Source of the DNA: Melieria omissa
Lineage: Eukaryota > Arthropoda > Insecta > Diptera > Ulidiidae
Direction: 5' to 3'
NCBI GenBank assembly: GCA_963971225.1
Contig: OZ020267.1
Span: forward strand, 69,066,718 to 69,130,717
DNA: 64,000 nucleotides
Shown here: positions 10,945 to 22,700 of the stretch, piece by piece
How the letters are laid out: each line of letters begins with the position of its first letter
Numbering within the stretch: position 1 is the stretch's first letter
The notes under the pieces: generated by a model
What the model saw: the letters and a program-made list of their open reading frames with translations, nothing else
Databases searched by the model: none
What the model was told of the DNA's origin: nothing
Translations under genes and position numbers: made by a program

Positions 10945-11684
10945 TCAGGTGTACAACTTTGCTTCCGCCGTTTTTTTTCCAAAATTAAAAGCTTTATTGC
11001 GAAAAAGTGCTTACAGATGTATTATTCAAAGTATTGTCCGTCGCTAGCGACAACTTTCTCCCATCTTTCCGGCAATTTTCGGATCCCGGCTCGAAAAAAG
11101 GAGTCCTCTTTTGACGCTATCCATGAAGCAATCCATTTTTCCAATTCTTCGAAGGATTGAAAATGTTGATCTGCCAGGCCGTGTGCCATCGAACGGAATA
11201 GGTGGAAGTCAGAAGGGGCGACATCTGGGGAATACGGCGGGTGGGGCAAGACTTCCCATTTCAGGGTTTCCAGGTACTTTTTGACCACTTTTGCGACGTG
11301 AGGCCGAGCATTGTCGTGTTGGAGGATGACTTTGTCATGTCGCTCTTGATATTTTAAACGTTGAAACCACTCCCGACACGTTCTTTCACTCAGAGCAGCA
11401 TCACCGTAAGTTTCTGAGAGCATTCGATGCGCTTCAGCTGCATTTTTTTCGAATTGTAACAGAAAAGTAAAACTTCCCGCAAATGGCGAGAATTGGGCAC
11501 ATAAACGGACATTTTCGAGCGTGAATAATACGAAAACAAGAACAACTGTCACTGAAACGGCGATGACAATTCGTTAGGCACTGTCCACACTCACTTTAAA
11601 GGCATTACCATCTATGTATTTCAACCAGCCTCAGCCGGTACAGCCACCTATCGGAAAACGGCGGAAGCAAAGTTGTTCACCTGA
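10945..11684 (-). mobile_element. Internally deleted mariner (family 1, copy A)
   Basis: Both ends carry TCAGGTGTACAACTTTGC-type inverted repeats (the right one has one change, GTTCACC for GTACACC). A TA lies at each border (10943-10944 and 11685-11686). The 740-bp element is the same family as the 1280-bp copy at 60856-62135 but has lost about 540 bp from the middle of the transposase. It sits inside a satellite monomer: flanks 'gaacata' and 'gctttagttcagctgc' rejoin into a normal monomer. Confidence 0.92.
11022..11512 (-). pseudogene. Mariner transposase remnant with internal deletion
   Basis: From the ATG at 11512 the reading frame resembles other mariner transposases. The oligo-A run after the first 20 codons has 7 A where an open frame needs 8, which breaks it. 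Helix-turn-helix residues (ERTCREWFQR) then join directly to YQERHDKV near the C-terminal catalytic region. The first catalytic Asp (TGDEKW) and everything around it are gone. The second (HDNARPH) and third (APSDFHLF) Asp survive, and the frame closes normally after QYFE. Not functional, but the transposase ends are intact enough to be mobilised in trans. Confidence 0.9.
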
Positions 11685-12640
11685 TAGCTTTAGTTCAGCT
11701 GCAATAACTCCCCTTTCAGTGAATCAAATGTCATGAAGTTTTTACAGAAAATTGGTAAAGGATGTTCTGAACTGATGACATAAATATACAGTCACTTCAG
11801 ATGCCAAAACTCCGCTTTCAGAAAGCCAAATGTTATGCAATTTTTACTGAAATCTGGAAAAGGATGTTCTGAACTGATGATATGAATATCCTTCATTGCA
11901 GATGCAATAACTTCGCTTTCAATGAATCAACTGTCATGCAATTTTGACTGAAAATTTGAAAAGGATATTCTGAACTCATGACATGAACATAGCTTTATTT
12001 CAGCTGCAATAACTCCCCTTTCAGTGAATCAAGTGTCATGACATTTTTACTGAAAATTGACAAAGGATGTTCTGAACTGATGACATAAATATACAGTCAC
12101 TTCAGATGCCAAATCTCCGCTTTCAGAAAGCCAAATATTATGAAATTTTTACTGAAATCTGGGAAAGGATGTTCTGAACTCATGATATGAACATAGCTTA
12201 ATTTTAGATACGATAACTTCGCTTTCAATGAATGAAATATCATGCAATTTTCAACAGAAATTGGCAAAGGATATTCTGAACTCATGACATGAACATAGCT
12301 TTATTTCAGCTGCAATAACTCCCCTTTGAGTGAATCAAATGTCATGAAGTTTTTACTGACAATTGGCAAAGGATGTTCTGAACTGATGACATAAATATAC
12401 AGTCACTTCAGATGCCAAAACTCCGCTTTCAGAAAGCCAAATATTATGAAATTTTTACTGAAATTTGGAAAGGGATGTTCTGAACTCATGATATGAACAT
12501 AGCTTCATTTCAGATGCAATAACTTCGCTTTCAATGAATCAAATGTCATGCAATTTTGACTGAAAATTGGCAAAAGATGTTCTGTTCACTTCAAATTAAT
12601 AAAATATCTTGCAATTTTAACAGAATATCGGCAATGACTA

Positions 12641-14439
12641 CTATACCAATGCACAGTGATTCGTTCCATGGACATAATTCAAAAAATGTATAGTCTCAGA
12701 ATTTAATGATTTTGATGTCATTTGAGAGGTAAAACTGCACTTGGAAAATCTAAAAAATCGGTGCTAAAAATTATTTAGTGTGTGTGCAAAAGCGGCTCAA
12801 AGTTGAAACAATTTCCACAAAAAATGCAAACACATATTTTATGTGTTTTAGTCTATTGAGTAAAAAAATTTTAAAAATACATGGTGACCAAGAAGTTGCT
12901 AAATCTTTTAATATAGATTAAGAATTGATGTGGCCATTTTTGCTTTTAACGTTTTCTCAAAATTTGCAAAGTTGAGGCTAATTTAAAATAAAAATCTGAA
13001 AATTGGCAAAACTTAGAAAAACCCATTTAAAAAGTATGTTTTAAGAAGCATTCTTCTTCAGAACCAATTACTAATTTAAAAATTTTCTTAACTTGATTTT
13101 GAGTTTAACTGAAGCTTTCAGTTATTTCAGCTCACGTACGTAGAAACATTTAAAACGATTTATAACGAAAGTCTTTGCCAGCAAAGCTGAAGTTTGTAGC
13201 TTCTTAATGAAAGACACAAAAAAGCCCAAAAAACTATGCAATGAAAAACAAAGTAATATGATATTTTGGGCACATCTGGCTGCATTTGTTGCTGCGAAAA
13301 TAATTACAAAAATCAATTTTCGTTTGTGCCATGGGAAATAATCACTTACAACCAAATATAGAGAAGCAGACAGCATAGGGCAGACTCAGCATATGGACAG
13401 GGAAATGGACACAGCGACACAGAGACAGAGAGAGAGAGAGTGTGAGAAATGTAATGAGCATTAATGTGGACTTGTGCTGCGCCCTTCTGTGCGCTAAAGG
13501 TAAATACGGCTTTGCTGCTGAACGTGGGACATTAATTTACCTGCAACATATACAAAGCCATACATACATTATGTGTAATGTATATATTTAAGCAGACTGG
13601 TCGGCAGATCGGCCGGTCATTAAACACCGCTTTCAACATTAAACGCCTTAACGGTTAAACTGTCCGCACGTGCCGTGTATGATTAACATTTAATTGATTA
13701 CAAATGACCGGCGCTTTGCCGGACCGCTTCATCATTGGGCATTGCATTGCATTGAAATGTGTTGTCAATTTGGGGCTCCATTGTTTGTCTTCTTTATGTA
13801 TTTCGTTGTACTTTGCGCTGGGCAACCATATAATTTTTGGGTGCGCAGCGGCAGCGCAATTATATTCACATTTACTTTGAATAATTTCCGCCATAAATGA
13901 ATTTATTGTGTGCTTGCCCACAGCGCAGTTGGTCGAATGCATTAAGGACCTAATGCCCGCATCAATTGCGACTTGTCGCTTCTGGTTGGCTGCCGAAGCA
14001 GCAATTGGAACTGTGGACGTTTGGGTTTATTAACGCACCGCGCACTTGGTTCAGGCGACTCGGTCTCTGTGTCAACGACAATTTGATGAATGCACTGAAA
14101 TCGGCCCGAAAAGCAAAGGCACCAATATTGAATTGGACTGGCCGTGGCACAGTGTTGCGAGTTCATGAAGCTGAGTGACAAAAATAAAAGGACATAAATA
14201 AAATTTGGTATACAATATGTATGTATAAAGAACTTACTCCGCAAAATTTCAATGAAATCGAACCAAAACTTCGACAACCTCCCATACAAACGGATTTGAA
14301 AAAAACTTCATATTAACAATGAAAATTATCTTAGTTCATAAAAGCTACGTTCATAATATTTGTATTTTAATATAAATTTATTTATAAATGTGTATAACTA
14401 TAGATAAAATGCGCTTTTTCAAAAGTGATTGAAAATAAA
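12641..14439. other. Unique non-coding DNA
   Basis: Includes a GC-richer part (13380-14180) with an AGAG run near 13428-13440. ORFs of 60-115 codons on both strands at 13655-14289 overlap each other and share no domain signature. No repeat boundary or exon was recognised. Confidence 0.45.
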
Positions 14440-14765
14440 ATCTCGCTAAATTGCTCCACAGCAGTTCAGAAGCTGCTCTTAGAGGGTTAAAATCTTGGAC
14501 TGACCCCCATTAATTTTTCCTCCTGAATATTTCTTTCGAACATACCTACCCCCTATCTCCACCCCTTAATGAAGCTCCCATACAAAATCATCGTTTTTAA
14601 AAAGTGATCTCTCGCTGCTCTCAGGTTGGTCCCAGACGTACCGTATATAAGACTGACCCCCATTTCTTTTCCCTTCTGAATGTGTTTTCTATACATACCT
14701 AATCGCTATATCCAACTCTTAAGGGGGCTGCCATACAAAACTAGTCATTTTCAATGGAACTGGCT
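14440..14765. repeat. Two-copy tandem repeat, unit about 160 bp
   Basis: Copy 1 (about 14496-14625) and copy 2 (about 14651-14765) share 'gactgacccccatt', '-ctgaat-tttt', 'acataccta', 'ctatctcca' and 'gccatacaaaa-t-gt-tttt-aa'. Copies are about 75% alike by eye. No coding frame is shared. Confidence 0.6.
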
Positions 14766-17700
14766 TCCCACTTGTAAATGTAGTAAAGTAAGCGAGGAAA
14801 CATCGTATGTCGGAAACTACTGAACAGATTTGAATGATTTATTCAGTGATTGCCAACATTCCTGAGTGCAAAAAATACAAAATTAATTAAAGTTCACAAA
14901 TTCACCGCCATTGGGCGCCTCGCATACAAACGAAGTTGTAAAGTTGTCAACTTTTGGGTTTGTACGAAGAAAAAATCAAAGTGTATTGTCGAAACTCCAT
15001 TAACCCCTCTATTTTGAATATACTTAATAGTAATTGTAATTGATTTTGCTATTTTTAACAAATTTTTTATAAGGATCAGAGCATTAGTTGACCGATTGCT
15101 ATTGGCATTCAACCAAACGTTGAAAATATTGTAAATTTGCACTCAAGTCTTCGCCGAAAAATGCCAATAGCTTTCATTCGCGCAAATATGCGCAGCGGAA
15201 AATTTTACAGCATAATGCAAATACTTACTTACTTAATACTACTAAAACAAAATATGAAAAAATTTCGGAAGTGATAAAAAGTGTTTCTTTTTTAATTAAC
15301 CTTTAAAGTTTTAACTAATTTTTTGTTCACTTGTTTTCTTTGTTTCATTTTTTTCATAACGTTACTGCACAGAAGTGAGAAGAATCATCGAAATTTTGGT
15401 CTTACCAGACCTAAATTATATTAAATTGAAGACAACAGTAAATTTTAAGGACTCGCACATAAGTGATTTTGAAATATTGAACCTCAAAGTGAAAGAAAAA
15501 TTGCCCTGTTTGTACACAATGTTTCTCAACAGTGGGAGAGTGTATTTTCAGAGCCCATAACTTCTATGTTTTCCAATATTTTTTGCTCAAACTTAATATT
15601 TATCTTAATTGAAGCATGTTCAATAAATCCTCATACTCAGATTTTTTTTTATTATAACATTGCATTTTGGCATTTTTGTCACTACTCGCAACACTGTGCG
15701 TCGCGGTCACAAGTGGCGCTCGTTAATGGCATTTCGGTGGCTGCGCAGCAGTGCGAGATGAGCGCCCAACAAGTTGTGGCGCGAGCTTTTAAAGTAATTA
15801 ATTTAATTTCAATGGCCAACGCGTATTTGAGGTTATGTTGTGACGGCGAGGAGTTAAGTAAGAATTGCCCCCAATAAATCTTACAAACTGCAAAAGTGGC
15901 TACAATTTATAATGTCATTGACAGCTGACTGCGTAAACAAAGCTTCGCAGCAATCGCAGAGTGTCGGTTCGGAAAGACTTCAGCCAAGTTCGGTTGCAAC
16001 TCCAAGGCAGTGCTTAATCCTTTTTGGGTCGGTTTGGGTAATTGTTTTGTGTTACGGTTTTCGTTTGCTGCACTCAAATTGTAAACAGAAATTAATCATT
16101 TCGGACTCAAGTCAACTTTCGCTTTTACGCTTTTACACTTACTGCCCTCTATTTTCATGCACTGCATCCTTTTCACTTGTTGGCCTCGTCGCGCTTTTTT
16201 TTTCTTACTTACTTTTCGCTTGGTTGGGTTTTCCTGCACATTGTCTGCTCATTAAAGTTGACCGCATTCGGAGGTAATGTGGCCGCCATTTTGGCAGTTT
16301 ACAAAATTCATGCGCCCCTCGTTGCCGTTGCTTATTCAAAACTTATTTAACCACGTTAACATTCATTGTTGGCAGCATGAAAGCCTTGTCGGGTGCTGTC
16401 GGGTTTATTAGTTTGCCACGTCGCGTTTGTAATTATCTCCATTTGTTTGCTTTTAGCGCATTGTGCTGCGGCTTTATTTCTTGGCAATGCTTCACCTTTT
16501 CCATTTCACTTTCGGGTCACTTTTCCTTGCTTCTTCTTGCTGTTTTCTGCTCAGTTGTTGCCTGTCTGCGGCCATTTTTAACTGCTCTTGCCTCGGTATT
16601 GTTTTGTCATCAGCGGAAATGTTGGGGGTTTTTTTTAGTGGTTTGCGTGAGGAGAAAGAAAGGTGTTGCCGCTTGTTTTGTTGTGACATTTTTCACTGCC
16701 ACTGTGTCCCTTTTCAGTGTTAATCGTTTTTGTTTGCAGTTGTTGCTGCTGGCTCTGTTTGCAATTTCGTGTGAAGATCAAGTGAGCCCAACTTAATGAG
16801 AAAATGCAAACAATGCCTGAAAACGTTGAAAAGAAACTCTCACCTGAGACCACAAAATACGTCAAATTGTTGCTTAAAAATTGGAAAAAAAGATCAACAC
16901 AGCTGCATGGCTGGGAAGAAGCCAATTGAAATGATTTTGGAATTGCTGGGAAAAATGTGAAAATGAAAATGAAAAGTGTACAATTTGGTTTTGGTTTCAA
17001 GGTAACCAACAATTAAGAATAGAAAAAAAGAAGAATAAACATGAACATACAAACATATTCCACAAGCAAGCACATAGATGCTACACACACACACACACAC
17101 AAAGTCACACAAACTACCTAACACATCAGCTTTCAATGCTTTTCCATCAAAAAAACCCCCCCAAAAAAACACAACAACAAAACAAACAACAACAACAACA
17201 AACACAACAACAACAAAATCAACAACAGTTAAAACAACAAAATCCGTACAAATGTACTGGGACCAATTCAATTGTGTGCGTGTGAATGTGTGTTGCCAAT
17301 TGTAATCAAATCATAATTACATCTACTAACTTATTTGTTGTTATTGCCACCAATAACGGGTGTTGTTTTTGTCATTGCAGCTAATAGATGTTGTTGTCTT
17401 GCCGTTTTGTTGGATTTTATTGTTGTCGTAGTCATTGCTTCTGTCAGTGTTCCTGCCAACATTTCGTATTATTGTTATGCTGATAGTTGTTGTGACATGT
17501 TTTTGTTGTAGCTTTAACTATGATGGCTTGCATCAGCCAGCTTGTTGTTGTGTTTTATAGACGTTCCAACAGTCAGTTTTTATGACAATTTTATGAAAAT
17601 TTCCTTAGGGGAGAAAACTACTTTGGGATTAGAAAGAAGCAATGTTTGTTGTTTTAATTTAAAAAATATTTTATGGTCAGAAAAACAATATAGAACAAAT

Positions 17701-17895
17701 TGTAGTTTAAAGGAATTAAAAGATGTTTCCTTCTCAATTTAAAAATAGTGTTTTGCAGTACGGACTGAATGCTTTTTTTCAAAAGATTTAGTTGCGCCAT
17801 CTTATGTTAATTTATCAAAACTCTTTGTTAGGCCAAAAATCGTTTTACTATTTCTTCATAAGGAGGCAATGAGTGGAAGATAATTTTAGGCGGTC
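14766..17895. other. Unique non-coding DNA, TG/CA and CAA-rich in part
   Basis: 15660-16800 is T-rich with several open frames (15912-16277, 16377-16796). They are rich in Leu, Cys, Phe and Ser, overlap antisense ORFs and show no family signature. A CA tract lies at 17079-17102 and CAA repeats at 17165-17240. GTT repeats fill 17330-17530. No exon called. Confidence 0.4.
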
Positions 17896-18880
17896 CAACA
17901 TTTGATAAGTGTAGTCAAGTGAGAGTAAAAGAAATGTCTACAAGAAGGTGAATTAAATGGAATTAAATGTAATGGCATCGATACTGTTCAATCCCCACGA
18001 AATAAAATTTGGGTTGGGCTCGTCGCGTAAAACCAATTCAAGTCGAAAGTTAGTAAGGAGTAAAAAGTAAGGAGTAAGGAGACTAAAGAGAGGAAGGAGA
18101 GCAAAAAAGGTAAGGAGACTAAAGAGAGTAAGGAGAGTAAGAAGAGTAAAGAGACTATAGAGAGTAAGGAGACTAAAGAGAGTAAGAACAGTAAGAAGAG
18201 TAAAAAGAGTAAAAAGAGTAAGGAGACTAAAGAGAGTAAGGAGAGTAAGAAGAGTAGGGAGACTAAAGAGAGCGAGGAGAGTAGGGAGAGTAAGGTAAGG
18301 ACAGTAAGGAGAGTAAAGAGAGTAAGGAGACTAAAGAGACTAAAGAGAGTAAGGAGAGTAAGAAGAGTAAGGAGGCTAAGAAGAGTAAGGAGAGTAAGGA
18401 GACTCAGGATAGTAAGGAGAGAAAGGAGTAAAGTGTAAGGAGGCAAAATATCAGCTTAGGTGAAGCAAGGAGAGTAAGGAAAGTAAAAGGAGTAAGGATA
18501 GTGAGGAGAGTAAGGACAGTAAGGAGAGTAAATAGAGTAAGGAGACTAAAGAGAGTAAGAAGAGTAAGGAGAGTAAGGAGGCTAAGAAGAGTGAGGAGAG
18601 TAAGGAGACTCAGGATAGTGAGGAGAGAAAGGAGTAAAGTGTAAGGAGGCAAAATATCAGCTTAGGTGAAGTAATGAGAGTAAGGAAAGTAAAGAAAGTA
18701 AGGGTAGTAAGGAGAGTAAAGAGAGTTAGAAGAGTAAGTAGAGTAAGAACTAAGGAGAGTAAGGAGACTTAAGAGTAAGGAGTAAAGAGTAAGGAGGCAA
18801 AAGATCAGCTTAGGTGAAGCAACATTCCATGGATGTAGTCAAGCTGGAGTAAAAGAAATGTCTACAGGAAAGCGCTGATT
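17896..18880. repeat. AGTAAGG/AGTAAAG minisatellite with internal segmental duplication
   Basis: The core 18055-18820 is built of 7-12 bp purine-rich units such as 'gagagtaagga', 'gactaaagagagtaagga' and 'agaagagtaagga'. The block 'gtgtaaggaggcaaaatatcagcttaggtgaag' occurs near 18434 and 18641 with a variant near 18790, so a unit of about 210 bp was duplicated as a whole. Outer flanks also match: 'gtagtcaagtgagagtaaaagaaatgtctacaagaa' near 17910 and 'gtagtcaagctggagtaaaagaaatgtctacaggaa' near 18835. Long Leu/Ser-rich minus-strand ORFs here are artefacts of the repeat. Confidence 0.85.
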
Positions 18881-19059
18881 TCACCATTCCAAACATTAGA
18901 TTTAATTCAATTTCGATATTACAACTTCTAAAAAGTTTACACATACACCAAACCAAATCGATATTCCTATATATGCATTCGATAGTCACGCCTCTTTATG
19001 GCCCTTACCAGCATCATAACATGGCGATGCGACTATGAAGTGATATAGACTACATGGAA

Positions 19060-19220
19060 GGTTATGTTAGGTTGCCTCTCACACAAGCGGATGGGGAAAG
19101 GGAGGGAGGGGACTTACAGTTTAACGCCGAATGCGAACGGCGGCTTGGATACTTGGAAGTTCCATTAGCCCGAGCTGGGATTCGAACCTAAGGCCTAAGT
19201 ACGTGAAATCAGCACGCTGA
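19060..19220 (-). mobile_element. tRNA-derived SINE with CCTAA-type tail
   Basis: On the minus strand the head contains a perfect polymerase III B box, GGTTCGAATCC (19175-19185), preceded by an A-box-like TAGTTCAGCGTG that partly overlaps the target repeat. The body is unrelated to tRNA, and the 3' end is AACCTAACATAACC. The 161-bp unit is flanked by a perfect 11-bp duplication ACTACATGGAA (19049-19059 and 19221-19231), proving insertion by target-primed reverse transcription. The tail resembles that of the LINE at 45789-51297, suggesting that LINE as its mobiliser (inference). Confidence 0.85.
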
Positions 19221-19231
19221 ACTACATGGAA

Positions 19232-20699
19232 AGACCGCAATTAATTTTTTTTTAATATGAATAAAATTTCATAGCGAACAAAGGCATTTTACTTCCGACC
19301 ACCTGCAGCTCCTAATTTACCCCCTTCGGCGCGGGTGTTCTAATCACTGCCCCCCTACACGTTTTCCAATCATTCTTCTTCTTCTTCTTTTTGATTGTGC
19401 AACCTGAGGCCAACCAAACTCTCAGCAATAACCCACCTGCTGTTTGCTGCCGCTGCCACTCGAGTTCGAGTTGTCGGCCTTGTTTCACTTGTAACATGTC
19501 TTGTCGTTATTGTTGTTGTTGCAATTTGTTGCTCGGCGCTGTCTTCTGGCGGTGCAAACGTGATGAAGTGCACAAGCGTCGATTACTGTTAATCTCGAAC
19601 AACAACAACAACATTAAGTACTGCAACATCAGCGTGACTGCTAATACCAGCAACAGCTGGAGCACACTCAACAACAACTACAACAACAAACAATATGCAC
19701 ATTATTACAATAGCAACAAATATGATGACACATGGGTGCCGATGTCGCAGTGTTGCCACACTTCAGCTCTGTCCCCTCCTCGGGGCGCACAGTCGGCCAA
19801 CTGTTGTACCACTTTGGCGCCACCGCACTCGCTGGTCGATTATGTCACCCCGAACGCATTCGTAGTAATTAATTACCTTCGAGCGTTGCAAATAGTCATT
19901 TTAATTAGCAGTGCAGGTGGTTGCTGTGTGCCAGAAGCGTGCGGGGAGAGAGTTGGGGGCGAGTACGCTGTTAGTAGCAGCGAGTGGTGGCGCCCGTGGA
20001 GCACTTCAGCTGATTGGCTCGGCGGCGTTAGTTTGCCGGCGTAGATTGCACACTAGTGAGACACCAAATCGGCGAGTGCACTTAGCGAACTAAGACACAC
20101 ACACACACACACACACACACATTCATATGTACACATGCGCAAGCACAGAAATTCGATACACGCTTCAGGCTATTAGTTTAACGGTATTTGCCTGCAAGTG
20201 TCAATGTGTGAGTGTTGAGCTGTTTATGGCTGCGCTTCGGTGCCAGTGGGCGCTGTTTGCTGGCGCTTAAGTGAGCTCAAAAGTTAAGCTTTCCTGTGTT
20301 TTCTTAATATTTGTAGACATTTTGTGAATTTAATCAAATCTTTCTTTTGTATGCTGCAATTTTGTTTAGTGGCTTTTTAGTGGAAATTCAAGTCGAAATG
20401 GGCAACAGAAATAATGGTTCACACAAGAAATAATTTTTGTAGCTCAGAATTTAATAGAGAAAAGAAGGAAAGGACAAGCTCAAGGAATGTTTTCTTGTAT
20501 CAGCAGAAAGATGGATTCAAGTATTTTATAAGAAAATGATTGATGAAAGGAAGACTTGGGAAGAACCAAAGCTCAAATTTGGGACAAGTGAAAGTTTGAA
20601 AAACTTGAAAAGATCAGTTTAGTCCACTTTAAAGGCTAAAAAAGCGTCAAAATTTGAGAATTTATTTTGGCAAATGAACGGAGAAGTACTTTTTACTGA
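19232..20699. other. Unique non-coding DNA
   Basis: A GC-rich part (19300-20290) contains a 217-codon plus-strand ORF from 19391 that is rich in Cys, Asn and Ser. It comes from CAA/TGT-rich sequence and has no recognisable domain, so it is not called. An AC tract lies at 20093-20120. The rest is AT-rich. Confidence 0.4.
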
Positions 20700-21010
20700 T
20701 TGTTGGATCACCTTTAACTGTATAAGCTCGAAAGAGAAAGAGGACATTTTGCATCTAATGTTCCAACACTTGGTACCACTGTCCTGCCTGGGTTCGGAGC
20801 AGAACTGACAGATCTGTCGACCATTGACATTAATTGACTTTGACATTGCTTGTATCATAAAAGAGTTTCAGTTCTTGGTTCTGTCTCTAGTCTCTCTTTC
20901 ACGAGTCCCAGAACATAAGAACATCGATGGGTAGGAAAAAGCAGACGAACTGACTGGACGAGAATCAGCTCAAGACAAAACCAACCGCTGAGTCGGTAGC
21001 TAATCCGTTC
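20700..21010 (+). pseudogene. Rearranged relics of an RNase H-bearing LINE
   Basis: Two pieces on the plus strand. At about 20745-20845 the sequence 'ctgtcgaccattgacatta' closely matches 54679-54697 in another LINE relic (Leu-Ser-Thr-Ile-Asp-Ile, near the polyprotein C-terminus). At about 20908-20985 the frame reads PEHKNIDG, then a stop in place of the conserved Asn, then EKADELTG and SAQD, the C-terminal catalytic block of RNase H. The C-terminal piece precedes the RNase H piece, opposite to gene order, so these are two insertions or a rearrangement. Confidence 0.6.
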
Positions 21011-22700
21011 AGCAGATTAAGAAGAACACGCTCGCTTTTTCTTTTGTGCTTAAGAAAGATGCAGCACACTGTCTACCTGCAGCACATCAAGGAAAACATG
21101 ACCAAAGTGCTACTTGAACCGTACGAAGTAGCTGCTTGGAATCACCAGAGGGAATATCTCAAAACTCTCTGGGGTCCTTAGGGGTCATTGGCACGTACAC
21201 GTAGTTCTTCCATACGTTTTGTTGCAGCTGTAAAGAAGAGCACCAGAGAGAGAGAGCCACTTTTTGGACACATGTGCGGGTTTAGCCAGGATCAGGCTAC
21301 GCTAACTCAACACTTAGTTCCCCGTAGACCTCTGAACAATTTCAAACATGGTGATCAGGAAGCTTCTACGCTTTCTGGATCTCACAGAGTGCTTTTAAAA
21401 TACCAGCCAATATCAACAAAAACAAGGATATGGTACCAAAAGAGCGCTTTATGTGCTCGCACAGCCATTTAGCTGTGGTAGCAACCACTCAACCGGACCA
21501 CAAACCAATTAAACTCTCTTACAAAAAAAATGTGTGTAGTTTGAGGTTCTTTTCTTTTTTGTAGCCTCATCCAGTGCCAGTACTCTATTGAAATCTTCAA
21601 AATGAATGAAAAGCAAGAATTAACATTCTATAGCCAGCACTATAGGCATTTGAGGTAGAATAAAGTGGCTTCATTTAGTAACTAATATGACAGAGATTGT
21701 TTTCATTACTTAATAAAATATGTTTGGCCTGGGAACAATCTTAATTAATTTTGCAATTGAACTGCATTCATAACTTTGCTAACGAGCTGAGAAAGCGACC
21801 TGTACACATTTACAATGCATTGTTGTTAATTAATTACCACACCATACAAGTAGGCACAATCACACACACACACAAACAAACACATTGCACAGTCAAGTGC
21901 ATTGCACCAATCGGTTCTATGTATGTGTGTGTGTGTGCATTCGGCTCGAATGTGTATGTGTGTGCAAGTAATTAAAGGCATAAGTCTATAGCGAGCAGAC
22001 ATTCGTAGGCCTTCATCTACATATGTAAGCTTATGCATTTAAGTATGTACATACACATGGCCCTTTGGCGGCCTAATTTAAGGGGGAGAGAGGTAAAACG
22101 CGCAAGCTGACACTTGAATTTGGCAGTTAACTTGCTGCCAAAATGACCAGCTAACCCGAACATTAGTGCGTTACATATGGAAGCATGCATTTGCGCTGCG
22201 AATTCATACATACATACAGTCATACTTATGTATGTACATACATACATGGACACATGCATGCGTCAGCGTTTGGAGAACGTGTGCGCAGGCATTTGTCGTT
22301 ATTTGACAAAGCATAACTTTGACATATGTCAAATTTAATATGCTACATTAACATTTCATCGACAATGAACGCCATACACATTCCAGCAATGCTATTCAAC
22401 TTGACCGCATGTGAGCAGAGCTCAATGGCGTCCAGCTTACAATGAGCTAGTTACGTGCATTTGATTGGACAGCTGCTTGCATGGCAGATATGATTTGGAA
22501 GTTCCATGAAAAACGTGGCCCAAATGCACAATGGGCATTGACGTGACACCGAGGGTCTGTTAGTGGCCATAATGTTGTTGTTGTGTGTGTGTGTGCGAGG
22601 TTACACAAATGTTAATCAGACGGTCGACAAGGTTGGTGAGTTGTGTGTTATCAGGAAATTTTGGCAGCAACAGAAAATTACTCTTAATTCAATGATTGAG
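21011..22700. other. Unique non-coding DNA with CA/TG microsatellites
   Basis: 21020-21480 may contain more decayed retroelement sequence, but I could not align any motif. CA and TG tracts lie at 21862-21884 and 21921-21938, tetranucleotide 'acat' patches at 22205-22255, and a TG tract at 22575-22594. No exon recognised. Confidence 0.4.

Larger units (their letters stand above)
10555..12640. repeat. Satellite of about 102-bp monomers in about 305-bp trimers
   Basis: The phrase 'ggatgttctgaact' or 'ggatattctgaact' recurs near 10914, 11760, 11864, 11965, 12066, 12166, 12268, 12371 and 12473, so the monomer is about 102 bp. Three monomer types alternate. One continues 'gatgacataaatatacagtcacttcag', one 'catgatatgaacatagctt', one 'catgacatgaacatagctttatttcagctgc'. 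Same-type spacing is about 305 bp. The array is interrupted by the mariner at 10945-11684 and decays at both edges. Confidence 0.85.

Noticed and set aside
14486..15010. Further TTAA MITE between 'gagggttaa' (14482) and 'ttaacccctc' (15000)
   Set aside because: The CCC ends point outward in the wrong orientation, so they cannot be the two termini of one element.
15912..16796. 121- and 139-codon plus-strand ORFs with hydrophobic stretches
   Set aside because: Hydrophobicity comes from T-rich DNA. No signal-peptide or membrane-protein family pattern, and the frames overlap antisense ORFs.
19391..20044. 217-codon plus-strand ORF
   Set aside because: Cys/Asn/Ser-rich product of CAA/TGT-rich DNA, with no domain and opposing ORFs in the same place.
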